From positions 3,160 through 67,159 of the forward strand of contig CAJMRL010000012.1 in NCBI GenBank assembly GCA_905215805.1: DNA of 64,000 bases, in the 5' to 3' direction. The stretch comes from an uncultured bacterium (GTDB lineage: Bacteria > Bacillota > Clostridia > UBA1381). The notes under the pieces were generated by a model that saw only the letters and a list, made by a program, of their open reading frames with translations, did no database searches and was not told the origin of the DNA. Of the stretch, positions 17,223 through 26,417 are shown piece by piece. The translations under genes were made by a program, and so were the position numbers. Each line of letters starts with the position of its first letter. Positions within the stretch are counted from its first letter, which is position 1.

Positions 17223-19802
17223 TCATATTATTCCTAAGTTCATTTTCTTAAGATAATCCCTTATTTCATTTTCGGCATTTTCGACTTCTTTTTTAAATGA
17301 ATCGGCGCTTATTCTTGTCGCACCGTTTCCGAGGATTATTATCTGTTCAAGATTATCGGAGGTGGCAACTCTTACTCTATGCTTTCTTCCAAGCTCATGA
17401 GTGACCTTTTCTATATACATGTCCGCCGTTTCAGCTTCTTTGGTGTATACAACATCTATATTGTTGATCTTTTCGATCTCGCCCGGGTTATTCTTTACTT
17501 TGTAAGCGTCAAATACCAGTATAAGACGGCATTGACGGTAACCCTGGTAATTGCACATTATCGAAATAAGCCGCTCCCTTGCCGCTTCGAGGTTATCCTC
17601 CGCAATGCTCTTGAGGTCGTCCCATGCAAATATGATATTATATCCATCGACCAACAGATATTCCGGTCCCTGAGACACTACGGGCTTACCCTTGTACTTG
17701 CTTTGTGACGGAGCTTTCTTTGTGCGCATAGGGGAATGGGTCTTCTGTTTTACCTGGCCGTATGTCTTCTCAAATATTCTCAAAAGCTCTTCATCGTCAA
17801 CAACTCTTTCAACATATGCCGAAGCTCTCTCCTGCTCTGAGGGCTGCTCCTCCGGTTCGTCAAGGTTCAGGGGGCTTTCAACGTGCATATAATTTTTTAC
17901 CTCGTCCCACTTTACTATAAAGCCTGCGCCTTGAGCGCAGAATACCGAATCCGCCGGATTGTCTATATCTGCATCGCTGTCATAGCCTATCTGCTCTATG
18001 ACCTCCTCGGCATTATGGCAAGGCTCATATCCCTTTAATGAGCAGCTGAGCCTTCCGCGTCCTCCGGTATATCCTGTGACCTCGCTGTGATAGCCGCGCA
18101 TTTCGGATACCGGGGCGCTGCCCGATATTACCGACATATCCCCCTCTACCTCCGGAGGAGAAAAGCTTCCTCCAAGTTGTTCTATATCCGTCATAGCCCG
18201 CCCGACATTCTCCGTAGGGACTTCAAGCCTGAAATTATACCAAGGCTCTAACAGCGCGCTTTCGGCGCATTTAAGCCCCTGACGTACCGCGCGGTAGGTT
18301 GCCTGTCTGAAATCGCCGCCCTCCGTATGCTTTTTATGAGCGCGTCCCGCGACGAGGGTTATCTTCATATCCGTAATAGGCGAGCCGGTAAGTACTCCGG
18401 AATGGGATTTTTCTTTAAGATGAGTCAATATAAGGCGCTGCCAGTTTTTATCGAGGTTATCCTCGGGGCAGTTAGATTTGAATACCAGACCGCTCCCCCG
18501 TTTGCCGGGTTCCATAAGAAGGTGAACCTCCGCATAATGGCGCAGCGGCTCATAATGCCCTACTCCCTCTACAGGCGCGGCTATGGTTTCCTTATAGGCG
18601 ATCGAGCCTTGTCCGAATTCTATGTTCATTTTAAACCGCTCTGATATTATGCGCTTTAAGACCTCAAGCTGTACCTCGCCCATGAGCTGGATATGGATCT
18701 CCTGAAGGGGTTCGTTCCATATTATATGAAGCTGCGGCTCTTCCTCCTCGAGGCGGCGCATATTCATAAGAGCAGTATGCACATCAACTCCGTCCTCAAG
18801 CTCTATCCGATAGGTAAGAACCGGCTCAAGTACAGGCGTTTTTGCGTTATCGGCGGCTCCCAGCCCCTCGCCGGGATATGTTGCGCTTAGTCCCGTTACC
18901 GCGCATATCTCTCCTGCATATACAGTGTCTGTCGTGCTGAATTTTGCGCCGGAATATATTCGTATCTGATTTACCTTTTCCGACCAAGGCTCTCCGTTTT
19001 GATCATGTCCCTCAAGCAGAGTCTTTACCTTTAGGCTTCCGCCTGTAAGCTTCATATATGTGAGCCGCTTTCCCTGCGTGTCCTGCGCGATTTTAAAAAC
19101 TCTTGCCCCGAATTCATCGGGATATGACGGAGAGACCGTATAGCGGTCAAAAACCTTTAGAAATTCGTCAACTCCGTCAAGCTTCAAAGCAGAGCCGAAA
19201 CAGCATGGAAAAAGCTTGCGTTTCTGTATTGCCCGTCTTAAGGCATCATCGCTTACGTCCTCATTTTCGAGAAATTCCTCCATAAGCTCCTCACTGCACA
19301 TAGCAGCATCTTCCGCAAGCTCTGACCTTTCCGCCGAAAAATCTACAAAGCCGTCCCCCAGACGCGCCCTCAAATCGGCAATAAGCTCCTTTGAGCTTCT
19401 TTGCGATATATCCATTTTATTCACAAAAATAAATGCCGGCACGCCGTAGCGTATCAAAAGCCGCCATAATGTCTCGGTATGGTTTTGGACTCCGTCCGTC
19501 CCGCTTATAACAAGCACGGCGTAATCTATCACGCTTAAGGTGCGCTCGGTCTCGGTGGAGAAATCCACGTGCCCCGGAGTATCCAGAAGCGTTATATTCG
19601 TATCTCCAATCGAAAGCTCCGCCTGCTTTGAAAATATCGTTATTCCTTTTTCCCTCTCTATCGTATCTGTATCTAAAAATGCGTCTCCGTGATCGACTCG
19701 TCCCAGCTTCCGTATTTCGCCGGAACGGAAAAGCATGGCTTCCGAAAGCGTGGTCTTGCCCGAGTCGACATGCGCGAGTATTCCTGCTGCTATTCGTTTC
19801 AT
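17223..19802 (-). CDS. Tet(M)-like translational GTPase fused to NYN/Rae1-like nuclease domain
   Basis: The 859-residue protein is one uninterrupted frame starting at ATG 19802 after AAAGGA. Residues 1-about 650 follow the EF-G / ribosomal-protection order: P-loop AHVDSGKTT (10-18), DTPGHVD (74-80), NKMD (128-131), GSA (203-205), then domains II-V including SFSPPEVEG and RGRLSCSLKGY. The domain IV loop that in Tet(M) carries the tetracycline-displacing SPV motif is replaced by HKKHTEGGDFR (about 490-500), so drug resistance is unlikely. After a charged, Pro/Lys-rich linker (650-712), residues about 714-855 form an NYN/PIN-type domain with acidic residues D719 (in VDGYN), D765 (in VFDAYK), D794 and D816 (in SDN). 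It resembles YacP/Rae1, a ribosome-dependent mRNA endonuclease. I infer a GTPase that delivers a nuclease to the ribosomal A site. Confidence 0.85.
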   Translation of the reverse strand: MKRIAAGILAHVDSGKTTLSEAMLFRSGEIRKLGRVDHGDAFLDTDTIEREKGITIFSKQAELSIGDTNITLLDTPGHVDFSTETERTLSVIDYAVLVISGTDGVQNHTETLWRLLIRYGVPAFIFVNKMDISQRSSKELIADLRARLGDGFVDFSAERSELAEDAAMCSEELMEEFLENEDVSDDALRRAIQKRKLFPCCFGSALKLDGVDEFLKVFDRYTVSPSYPDEFGARVFKIAQDTQGKRLTYMKLTGGSLKVKTLLEGHDQNGEPWSEKVNQIRIYSGAKFSTTDTVYAGEICAVTGLSATYPGEGLGAADNAKTPVLEPVLTYRIELEDGVDVHTALMNMRRLEEEEPQLHIIWNEPLQEIHIQLMGEVQLEVLKRIISERFKMNIEFGQGSIAYKETIAAPVEGVGHYEPLRHYAEVHLLMEPGKRGSGLVFKSNCPEDNLDKNWQRLILTHLKEKSHSGVLTGSPITDMKITLVAGRAHKKHTEGGDFRQATYRAVRQGLKCAESALLEPWYNFRLEVPTENVGRAMTDIEQLGGSFSPPEVEGDMSVISGSAPVSEMRGYHSEVTGYTGGRGRLSCSLKGYEPCHNAEEVIEQIGYDSDADIDNPADSVFCAQGAGFIVKWDEVKNYMHVESPLNLDEPEEQPSEQERASAYVERVVDDEELLRIFEKTYGQVKQKTHSPMRTKKAPSQSKYKGKPVVSQGPEYLLVDGYNIIFAWDDLKSIAEDNLEAARERLISIMCNYQGYRQCRLILVFDAYKVKNNPGEIEKINNIDVVYTKEAETADMYIEKVTHELGRKHRVRVATSDNLEQIIILGNGATRISADSFKKEVENAENEIRDYLKKMNLGII

Positions 19803-19835
19803 TTTTTGTATTCCTTTAAATTTGTACTTTATTTT

Positions 19836-19864
19836 ATTATATCATATCCCGCTTTGGAATACAA
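19836..19864 (-). promoter_or_regulatory. Promoter of GTPase-NYN gene
   Basis: TTGTAT (plus 19859-19864), 17-bp spacer, TATAAT (plus 19836-19841) on the minus strand. Confidence 0.7.
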
Positions 19865-19901
19865 TAGCTTTTTATTGGGGGATTGCGGGTTGCGTACCGC
19901 G

Positions 19902-19935
19902 ATAAAGAGAGCCGGAGGCGTCCGGCTCTCTTTAT
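19902..19935 (+). terminator. Orphan intrinsic terminator
   Basis: AAAGAGAGCCGGA / TCCGGCTCTCTTT stem with a 4-nt loop and a short T-rich tail. It lies between two divergent genes, so no known transcript runs into it. It may end an unseen short RNA or be a remnant. Confidence 0.65.
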
Positions 19936-20009
19936 ATATTAATACACTTGGGGATATGCTCAAAAAAATCGGTATTAATTACAGAAATTATGCTTATTTT
20001 ATAATGTTA

Positions 20010-20039
20010 TTGACATTTTTACTATTAATGTAGTATAAT
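20010..20039 (+). promoter_or_regulatory. Promoter of pectate lyase gene
   Basis: TTGACA (20010-20015), 18-bp spacer, TATAAT (20034-20039). Confidence 0.85.
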
Positions 20040-20101
20040 AAAATTGCAGTAATATCAGAGCAAATATTCAGGAAAATAGATAAAGAAAAGAGGTTTTTCA
20101 G

Positions 20102-22840
20102 ATGAAATTCAAGACAGCTGCAGCTTTGCTTTGTACAGCCGCTATTGCAGCATCATCGGCGGCTGCCATCCCGGCTTCGGTATTTAATACCGGATTCGCG
20201 GAAAATGTATCGCTCAGTGAAGCACAGTCTCCCGTTATAACAGAGGCTGCCGGCGGACTTGAGAGTGCATATGTTCAGTGGACAAATACCGCTCAGGCAG
20301 ACGGATATAATGTGTATGTAAAGGGCGGAGACTTTGGAGAATATACAAAGATAGATGATGAGCTTGTACGATATTACGGTTCGTATTACCGTGCGGACGT
20401 TTTGGGTCTTAAGCCGGGCATCTACACTATAAAGGTCGCGGCTGTTTCGGACGGACAGGAGACTGCTGTTGAAACAAGTCAGCTCGAGGTAAAATCGCAT
20501 ATAAGAGAAGGCTTTGCTTTTTCTGAGAATTCTCCCAACGCTGGCAAGGCTCCCGGCGGTTATAATGACGACGGCTCTGTTCCGGAGGATGCGAATATAA
20601 TCTATGTTACGGCGGAAAATGCAAAAACCGTAAAGGCCACTGTCTATGAGAACGGCAAGCCGCATGAATGTACGGGTCTTGAGGAGATACTTCAGTATTT
20701 GGCTAAAAACAAGGATCCCAGACATCATATCATACGTATCATAGGAACTGTCACAAGAGAAGATGTAGATGTGGCGGGCGATTACGCGCTTAATTCAAAC
20801 GGTTATCTTGTGCTTAAGGGCTGCTCAAATGTAACGCTTGAGGGTGTGGGAAATGACGCTACTCTTAAAAATATAGGAATACTTATAAGGAATTCACAGA
20901 GCGTTGAGGTAAGAAATCTGGGTCTTATGCTGTTTGCCGACGATGGTATTTCTATAGATACCGATAATACGAATACATGGGTACACAATAACGATGTGTT
21001 CTACGGAATGCCCGGCAAGGATGCGGATCAGGTAAAGGGCGACGGTTCAATAGACTGTAAGCTTTCAAAATATGTCACTATTTCTGAAAACCATTTTTGG
21101 GACAGCGGAAAAGCAGCACTTGTCGACGCTGCTCCTACGCTCGATTATGACAGTCAGAGTGATTATATAACCTATCACCATAACTGGTTCGACCATTCTG
21201 ACTCAAGACATCCGCGTATAAGACATGCTACAGTGCATATATACAATAACTATTTTGACGGAAACTCAAAGTACGGCACCGGCGTTACTTCCGGAGCATC
21301 GGCATTTGCTGAGAAGAATGTGTACAGAAACTGTAACCATCCGTTCTATTCCTCAGAGCAGGGCAGCGAGGGCGGAAACAGCCTGTCAAATGAGGCGGGC
21401 GGTATAATAAAGGCATTCGATAATCTGATAGAGGGCGGAGAAGAAATAATATACGCATCTGCCGAAAATAAGAATGATTTTGATGCGTATCTTGCTTCCT
21501 CAAGAGATGAAAAGATAAGCTCGGATTATACAACAAAGCTGAGCACATTTGAAGGCGAGACCTATCCGAATACCTATGATAATTTCGATACCGATCCGGA
21601 AGTTATGTACGATTATACTCCGGAGGAGACCTCAACAGTCGTAGATACTGTCACGACCTATGCCGGACGCGGCAAGGATGCGGATTTTAAATATACCTTT
21701 AATAATGACGAAGCGGATGAGTCGCATGATATAGACCAGAATCTAAAGGATATGCTTTTGGCATATGAATCATCTTTGATGTCGTCATATACGGGAGCAT
21801 CGGGAGAGGTATATCCGGCTACCGGAGCGGACGTTACTCCTCCGCCCAAGCCGACCAATACCGCAGCGCCGACAAATTCGCCCGTTCCTACTCAGGATCC
21901 GCAGCAGACACAGGATCCTCAGCTTGCTCTTACTCCGGTAACAGAAAAAACGGTATGGACATTTGAGGATGCGGCGGATGAGTATACGTCGGCGGCTGTA
22001 TTGAATAATGCGAAGATCTATGCGGACGCAACAAATAATGTGAGAACTGATAAGCCTAAATTTGATACTCAGTATACAAAGATATTAAAGCTTAAAGGCT
22101 CGGCAAAGCCCGGACAGTACAGTACAGTAGGAATAATACCGGGAAAAACAGGTACTGTTGAGGTAAGATTTGAAAATACAAATGCAACATCTGAAAGATA
22201 TATGTGTGCGTTTGATGAAAACGGAAACGAGATAGCAAATCAGCCGGCAATGGGTGCGGCGGCTACGCTTACGGTCAAGGTGACAGATGAATACGTGAAT
22301 AAGGAAATGCAGTTCGGTTCGAGAAGCAGCGGCTTGAGCCTTTGCTCGATCACGTTTACACCGGACGGCGACCCTGAAGCTTCACCGGAGACAAGTCCCG
22401 AAGCATCACCTGAGGCAAGTCCCGAAGCATCACCTGAGGCAAGCCCGGAAGCATCGCCCGAGACAAGTCCCGAAGCATCACCTGAGGCAAGTCCCGAGGT
22501 AAGCCCGGAAGCATCGCCGGAGACATCGCCTACATCGCAGCCTGAGTATAATTATACAATAACAAGCGGCGTTGTCATGGGAGGAAATATCACGGCAGAA
22601 TATGAGAGCAGTGAAGAAGAAGCAGGTGCAGTATGGTATATAGCACAGTTTGACGACAACGGAAGGCTTGTGGGAGTAAGCTCCGGAAGCATAACGGAGG
22701 AGAGCGGAGAATTTTCGGCTGACAGAATATCCGGCGCAGCAAGAGCGGCGGCTTATATATGGAACACCCAGTCGGAGCCGCAGGCCTTAATGAGGAATAT
22801 ACCTATTAAAACAGGAGTCGTTGAACAGCCTGTTTCGTAA
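20102..22840 (+). CDS. Secreted pectate lyase, polysaccharide lyase family 1
   Basis: The 912-residue protein cleaves polygalacturonate by beta-elimination outside the cell. Modules: signal peptide (1-about 30); fibronectin-like domain (about 42-135); PL1 parallel beta-helix (about 165-560) with YHHNWFDHSDSRHPRIRHA, in which the catalytic arginine lies near residue 370, and calcium-site acidic residues upstream; a Pro/Thr linker; a beta-sandwich of carbohydrate-binding type (about 618-755); a 13-unit PEAS/PETS spacer; and a C-terminal module shared with other surface proteins here (YIWNTQSEPQAL). RBS AAGAGG. The GH105 gene downstream would use its unsaturated products. Confidence 0.9.
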   Translation: MKFKTAAALLCTAAIAASSAAAIPASVFNTGFAENVSLSEAQSPVITEAAGGLESAYVQWTNTAQADGYNVYVKGGDFGEYTKIDDELVRYYGSYYRADVLGLKPGIYTIKVAAVSDGQETAVETSQLEVKSHIREGFAFSENSPNAGKAPGGYNDDGSVPEDANIIYVTAENAKTVKATVYENGKPHECTGLEEILQYLAKNKDPRHHIIRIIGTVTREDVDVAGDYALNSNGYLVLKGCSNVTLEGVGNDATLKNIGILIRNSQSVEVRNLGLMLFADDGISIDTDNTNTWVHNNDVFYGMPGKDADQVKGDGSIDCKLSKYVTISENHFWDSGKAALVDAAPTLDYDSQSDYITYHHNWFDHSDSRHPRIRHATVHIYNNYFDGNSKYGTGVTSGASAFAEKNVYRNCNHPFYSSEQGSEGGNSLSNEAGGIIKAFDNLIEGGEEIIYASAENKNDFDAYLASSRDEKISSDYTTKLSTFEGETYPNTYDNFDTDPEVMYDYTPEETSTVVDTVTTYAGRGKDADFKYTFNNDEADESHDIDQNLKDMLLAYESSLMSSYTGASGEVYPATGADVTPPPKPTNTAAPTNSPVPTQDPQQTQDPQLALTPVTEKTVWTFEDAADEYTSAAVLNNAKIYADATNNVRTDKPKFDTQYTKILKLKGSAKPGQYSTVGIIPGKTGTVEVRFENTNATSERYMCAFDENGNEIANQPAMGAAATLTVKVTDEYVNKEMQFGSRSSGLSLCSITFTPDGDPEASPETSPEASPEASPEASPEASPEASPETSPEASPEASPEVSPEASPETSPTSQPEYNYTITSGVVMGGNITAEYESSEEEAGAVWYIAQFDDNGRLVGVSSGSITEESGEFSADRISGAARAAAYIWNTQSEPQALMRNIPIKTGVVEQPVS
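22373..22528 (+). repeat. Tetrapeptide repeat (Ser-Pro-Glu-Ala/Thr/Val)
   Basis: Thirteen 12-bp units coding for PEAS, PETS or PEVS inside the pectate lyase gene. Codons vary between units, so the repeat is not freshly expanded. It is a likely extended, possibly glycosylated spacer between catalytic and C-terminal parts. Confidence 0.9.
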
Positions 22841-22856
22841 ATAATAAGCTTTATTG

Positions 22857-22886
22857 ATCCTTCCCCGCAGGGGAAGGATTTTTTTG
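22857..22886 (+). terminator. Terminator of pectate lyase gene
   Basis: 10-bp stem ATCCTTCCCC / GGGGAAGGAT with a 3-nt loop, then seven T. Confidence 0.92.
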
Positions 22887-22919
22887 CGGCAGAATTTATA
22901 TAAACTGCTGTTTTTTTGA

Positions 22920-22948
22920 TTGACAATTTGTTGTGCATATTGTATAAT
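22920..22948 (+). promoter_or_regulatory. Consensus promoter of GH105 gene
   Basis: TTGACA (22920-22925), 17 bp, TATAAT (22943-22948). Confidence 0.88.
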
Positions 22949-23002
22949 TATTATATACGGGATAAGACCCAATAAACAATAGCAGAAGGAGAGAGGATAA
23001 AA

Positions 23003-25150
23003 ATGGGCTATTATTTTGATGATAGCGTGAGCATAAATGCCTATGAGGGAACAGACCCAAAGGCTATAATTTCTTCGCTTGCGCATCGGTACATGGGACA
23101 AAATCTTAAGCACGGGCTTTATTACAGAGCTTATACCAATAATGGTATAACCCGTGTTGCGGATTACCGCTACAGGGTGGATTTTAATGAGATCTTCCCC
23201 GAAAGCAAGGATAAGGACTGCGTCTGGGCATTTTCCAAATTCTACAGCGAGGGAAAGGGTAATTACGGCTTCGATATAAACTGCTTCGGACCGATGGTCA
23301 TGTATGTAAACGGCGAGGTCGTTTATAAGTCTGATATTTTTAAGGAAAGATATTCCGAAAACGCTACCCGTATTTTCTTTGACGTTGAGCCGGGCTGGAA
23401 CGATATACGTATCCGCTGGGAAAAAACAAAGGCAGGTTTCGGAGGTCAGTTCGGAACTTGGATAGGAAAATGGGATATGTATACGCTTATGCCGACAAAG
23501 GAGCGCGACGGTCAGGAGGGCTTTGTATTTACTGAGCTTGTTGATGACAGCTATGAGCCTGATTTTGAGATGGGCATGAGTGAAAAGGATTTTGAAAAGA
23601 AGCTTTATCCGGTGCGTGAATGGAGTGAGGAGGAGCTTAAAAAGGGACAGCTCACAAGAATGTACGGAACTCCGGACGGTCAGTATGCCGTTGCATGGAC
23701 AAAGTGCTTTTGTGACGAGATGGGAGAAAGCGACTACAGCTTTGCCATTGACGCCAAGAACAAAACTATAGTATATATAGATGATAAAGAGGTATTTGAG
23801 ACGGACGGAGGAAAATCGGATTTCACCGTAAAGCTTCATTTCGGTAAGCATGACATTTTCGTAAAATCCGTATGTAACGGAAACGACTGGGGATTTGAGC
23901 TTGATAGCCATGACGCAGAGCTTGAAAGCGCCGCAAGAGTAAAGGGAACTCAGGATGTTTGGATGTACATAGGTCCGTTTGACAATGCGTATAAATTCGA
24001 GTGCGAAAAGGCATGCTCAATGCTTCATGTGGTAGGAGAGCCTAAGAGATACTGGAGGATCGACGCTCCGGATACCTTCGTGAGACCGTATAACGAGAAT
24101 ACGCTGTTCGGAAGATGGAATTATCCTTTGGGCGTTACGATGTACGGACTTCTCCATGCGGCTATAATTTTGGAAAACGATGATATGAAGAGCTATATCA
24201 AGGATCATGTTCAGCTTTGCTGCGATACTCTTGAGTATGCTTTATGGGATAAGGAGCAGTACGGCGGCGCTACTTCCATACATAATCTTCTTACGAGCAT
24301 TGACTCGCTTGATGACTGCGGCTCGTTCGCATCAATGATGCTTGAGGTAAACAAGTATCTCGGCTTGACCGGAGTGAAGGAGGTTGCGGATTATGTCGGA
24401 GATTATATTTTCAATCACCAGTCCCGTCTTGAGGACGGTACGTTCTTCAGAAAGGATCAGCTCCATTCCTTCCATAATATGACCATGTGGGCAGACGATC
24501 TCTATATGAGCGTTCCGTTCCTGTCGAGATACTATAAGTTCACGGGAGATCAAAAGTATGCGGATGATGCGGCAAACCAGTTCTTCGGATTCAAAAAACG
24601 CCTGTATATGCCGGAGCAGCAGATCATGTCGCATGTTTATGATTTTAAATATGACACAAAGACCGGTGTTCCGTGGGGCAGAGGAAACGGCTGGGTAGTA
24701 TTCTCTATGACCGAGCTTTTGGAGGTGCTTCCGGAGGATCACCCGAAAAGAAATGATCTTATAGAATTCCTTAATACTCTTTGCGAGGGATATTTAAGAT
24801 TGCAGGATAACGACGGTATGTGGCATCAGGTGCTTAACGATTGGGAATCATATCCGGAGGCGTCGTGTACATCGATGTTCATATATGCTTTCTCAAGAGG
24901 AGTGCGCTTCGGCTGGCTCAAAGAACCGGAGAAGTATGTAAAAGCATGCTATAAGGGCTGGGAGGCTCTTTCAAAGACAGCGGTTGACCGCGGAGGAAAT
25001 GTATACGGAGTATGCCGCGGCTCGGAATTCTCGTTTATACCTGATTACTATAAGTATGAGCTTGGCTGGAATCTTAACGATACCCACGGCACAGGAATAG
25101 TAATGCTTGCGGGAATTGAAATTATAAGACTGGAAGATTATTTAAAATAA
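23003..25150 (+). CDS. GH105 unsaturated rhamnogalacturonyl/galacturonyl hydrolase
   Basis: The 715-residue protein has no signal peptide, so it should act in the cytoplasm. The C-terminal part (about 360-715) is the (alpha/alpha)6-barrel of family GH105/88: TMWADDLYM with the catalytic aspartate near 498-499, GRGNGWVVFSM, and WHQVLND. Family members remove the 4,5-unsaturated uronic acid from oligomers released by pectin lyases. The N-terminal 340 residues are an extra region with two beta-sandwich-like parts of unknown role (GPMVMYVNGEVVY and a later repeat of similar plan), making this much longer than YteR (about 370). RBS GAAGGAGAG. Confidence 0.88.
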   Translation: MGYYFDDSVSINAYEGTDPKAIISSLAHRYMGQNLKHGLYYRAYTNNGITRVADYRYRVDFNEIFPESKDKDCVWAFSKFYSEGKGNYGFDINCFGPMVMYVNGEVVYKSDIFKERYSENATRIFFDVEPGWNDIRIRWEKTKAGFGGQFGTWIGKWDMYTLMPTKERDGQEGFVFTELVDDSYEPDFEMGMSEKDFEKKLYPVREWSEEELKKGQLTRMYGTPDGQYAVAWTKCFCDEMGESDYSFAIDAKNKTIVYIDDKEVFETDGGKSDFTVKLHFGKHDIFVKSVCNGNDWGFELDSHDAELESAARVKGTQDVWMYIGPFDNAYKFECEKACSMLHVVGEPKRYWRIDAPDTFVRPYNENTLFGRWNYPLGVTMYGLLHAAIILENDDMKSYIKDHVQLCCDTLEYALWDKEQYGGATSIHNLLTSIDSLDDCGSFASMMLEVNKYLGLTGVKEVADYVGDYIFNHQSRLEDGTFFRKDQLHSFHNMTMWADDLYMSVPFLSRYYKFTGDQKYADDAANQFFGFKKRLYMPEQQIMSHVYDFKYDTKTGVPWGRGNGWVVFSMTELLEVLPEDHPKRNDLIEFLNTLCEGYLRLQDNDGMWHQVLNDWESYPEASCTSMFIYAFSRGVRFGWLKEPEKYVKACYKGWEALSKTAVDRGGNVYGVCRGSEFSFIPDYYKYELGWNLNDTHGTGIVMLAGIEIIRLEDYLK

Positions 25151-25197
25151 AGCGTATGGGACAAAATTCCCATTATATGCAACTTGTACAAATTAAG

Positions 25198-25224
25198 GGG
25201 CATGTAAAATGTTACATGCCCTTT
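25198..25224 (+). terminator. Terminator of GH105 gene
   Basis: 10-bp stem GGGCATGTAA / TTACATGCCC with loop AATG, followed by TTTAC. The T-run is short. Confidence 0.75.
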
Positions 25225-25294
25225 ACGATTTGATTAATATTCATAAAAAATCAAAAAAAAATTAAAAAAATTGAAAGAAATATACAAAAAGGTC

Positions 25295-25323
25295 TTGCTT
25301 TTTTCGGCAACTTGTACTATAAT
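25295..25323 (+). promoter_or_regulatory. Promoter of carbohydrate ABC importer
   Basis: TTGCTT (25295-25300), 17-bp spacer, TATAAT (25318-25323). An 11-bp direct repeat GCAACTTGTAC occurs at 25179-25189 and at 25307-25317, the second copy touching the -10 box, so it may be an operator. The leader to the ATG at 25421 is about 90 nt. Confidence 0.7.
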
Positions 25324-25420
25324 AATCTTATCAGTTTATGCAGTCTGTATTTGTACTGTTTTTATGGGGCAGATATGTGCATTAGATTGCATAATTAAAA
25401 AAATTTAGGGAGGGCTAGAA

Positions 25421-26395
25421 ATGGCAAATGCACAGAAAGCCGTGCTTACTGCCGAGCAGAAAAGCATGGCAAGACAGAAGACCTGGAACAAGATTTTGAG
25501 AGATAAGTGGATGTATCTCCTGCTTCTTCCGGGATTTTTGTACTTCTTAATCTTTAAGATTTTCCCGCTTTGGGGCATACTTATCAGTTTTAGGGCTTAT
25601 TATGCCGGTCTTGATTTCTGGAGATCCGAGTGGGTAGGATTGCAGAACTTTATAGAGTTCTTCGCCGGTTCAGACTTTTTGAGATTATTGAAGAACACTC
25701 TTGTAATCTCATTTATGAACCTGTTATTCTATTTCCCGCTGCCGATTATACTTTCGTTATTGCTTAACGAAATAAAGGTGCAGTGGTATAAGAGCGTTTT
25801 GCAGACAATGGTATACGTTCCTCACTTCGTATCAATGGTTGTCATTGCATCTATATCGTTCATGATCTTGAAAACACCTACTACAGATACAGCTTCGGGC
25901 GGTGCGCTTTATGAGGTAATAAAAGCGCTTACAGGTAAGAAGGTTGACTTCCTTACGAATCCGAATTCTATTTACTGGGTGCTGCTTTTCCAGAATATCT
26001 GGAAGGAAACAGGCTGGGGCACGGTTATATTCCTTGCGGCTCTTGCCGGAGTTGACGTTGAGCAGTATGAGGCGGCTATAGTTGACGGAGCGACACGCTT
26101 CCAGCAGCTTGTTTATATTACAGTACCGTCGATACTCGGAACAATTGTAACTATGTTCATTCTGAGAATGGGTTCTGTTTTGGATACAGGCTTCGAGCAG
26201 ATCATCCTTATGCAGAACACATTGAACAAATCCACCTCGGAAACATTTGATACATACGTTTATAACTATGGTAGAGTCGGCGGCGATTACGGACATACGA
26301 CCGCTATAGGTCTGTTCAAGTCCTTAATCAGCCTTACATGTATTCAGCTTGCAAACCGTGCCGCTAAGGCAGTAGGTCAGGCAGGCTTGTTCTAA
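25421..26395 (+). CDS. Carbohydrate ABC importer permease, LplB type
   Basis: The 324-residue inner-membrane subunit has six spans and the EAA loop EQYEAAIVDGATRFQQLVYITVP (split here only for naming) that contacts the ATPase. N-terminal KYFPLWGILISF-like sequence and an initial basic segment are as in LplB/YtcP-type systems that import oligo-uronides or other oligosaccharides. RBS GGGAGG. The second permease follows after 22 bases. The set lacks an ATPase gene, as is usual for CUT1 importers served by a shared MsmX-type ATPase. Confidence 0.92.
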   Translation: MANAQKAVLTAEQKSMARQKTWNKILRDKWMYLLLLPGFLYFLIFKIFPLWGILISFRAYYAGLDFWRSEWVGLQNFIEFFAGSDFLRLLKNTLVISFMNLLFYFPLPIILSLLLNEIKVQWYKSVLQTMVYVPHFVSMVVIASISFMILKTPTTDTASGGALYEVIKALTGKKVDFLTNPNSIYWVLLFQNIWKETGWGTVIFLAALAGVDVEQYEAAIVDGATRFQQLVYITVPSILGTIVTMFILRMGSVLDTGFEQIILMQNTLNKSTSETFDTYVYNYGRVGGDYGHTTAIGLFKSLISLTCIQLANRAAKAVGQAGLF

Positions 26396-26417
26396 TCGGA
26401 AGGGAGAGTGAAAAGTA

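Noticed and set aside
17223..19802. Tetracycline-resistance gene of tet(M) type
   Set aside because: The GTPase part is similar, but the domain IV loop that carries SPV in Tet(M) is replaced and there is an extra nuclease-like domain. No mobile-element context is present.
22787..23911. Long minus-strand open frame (374 codons) opposite the GH105 gene
   Set aside because: It lies antisense to two well-supported genes, has no ribosome site or recognisable domain, and has a composition typical of a shadow frame.
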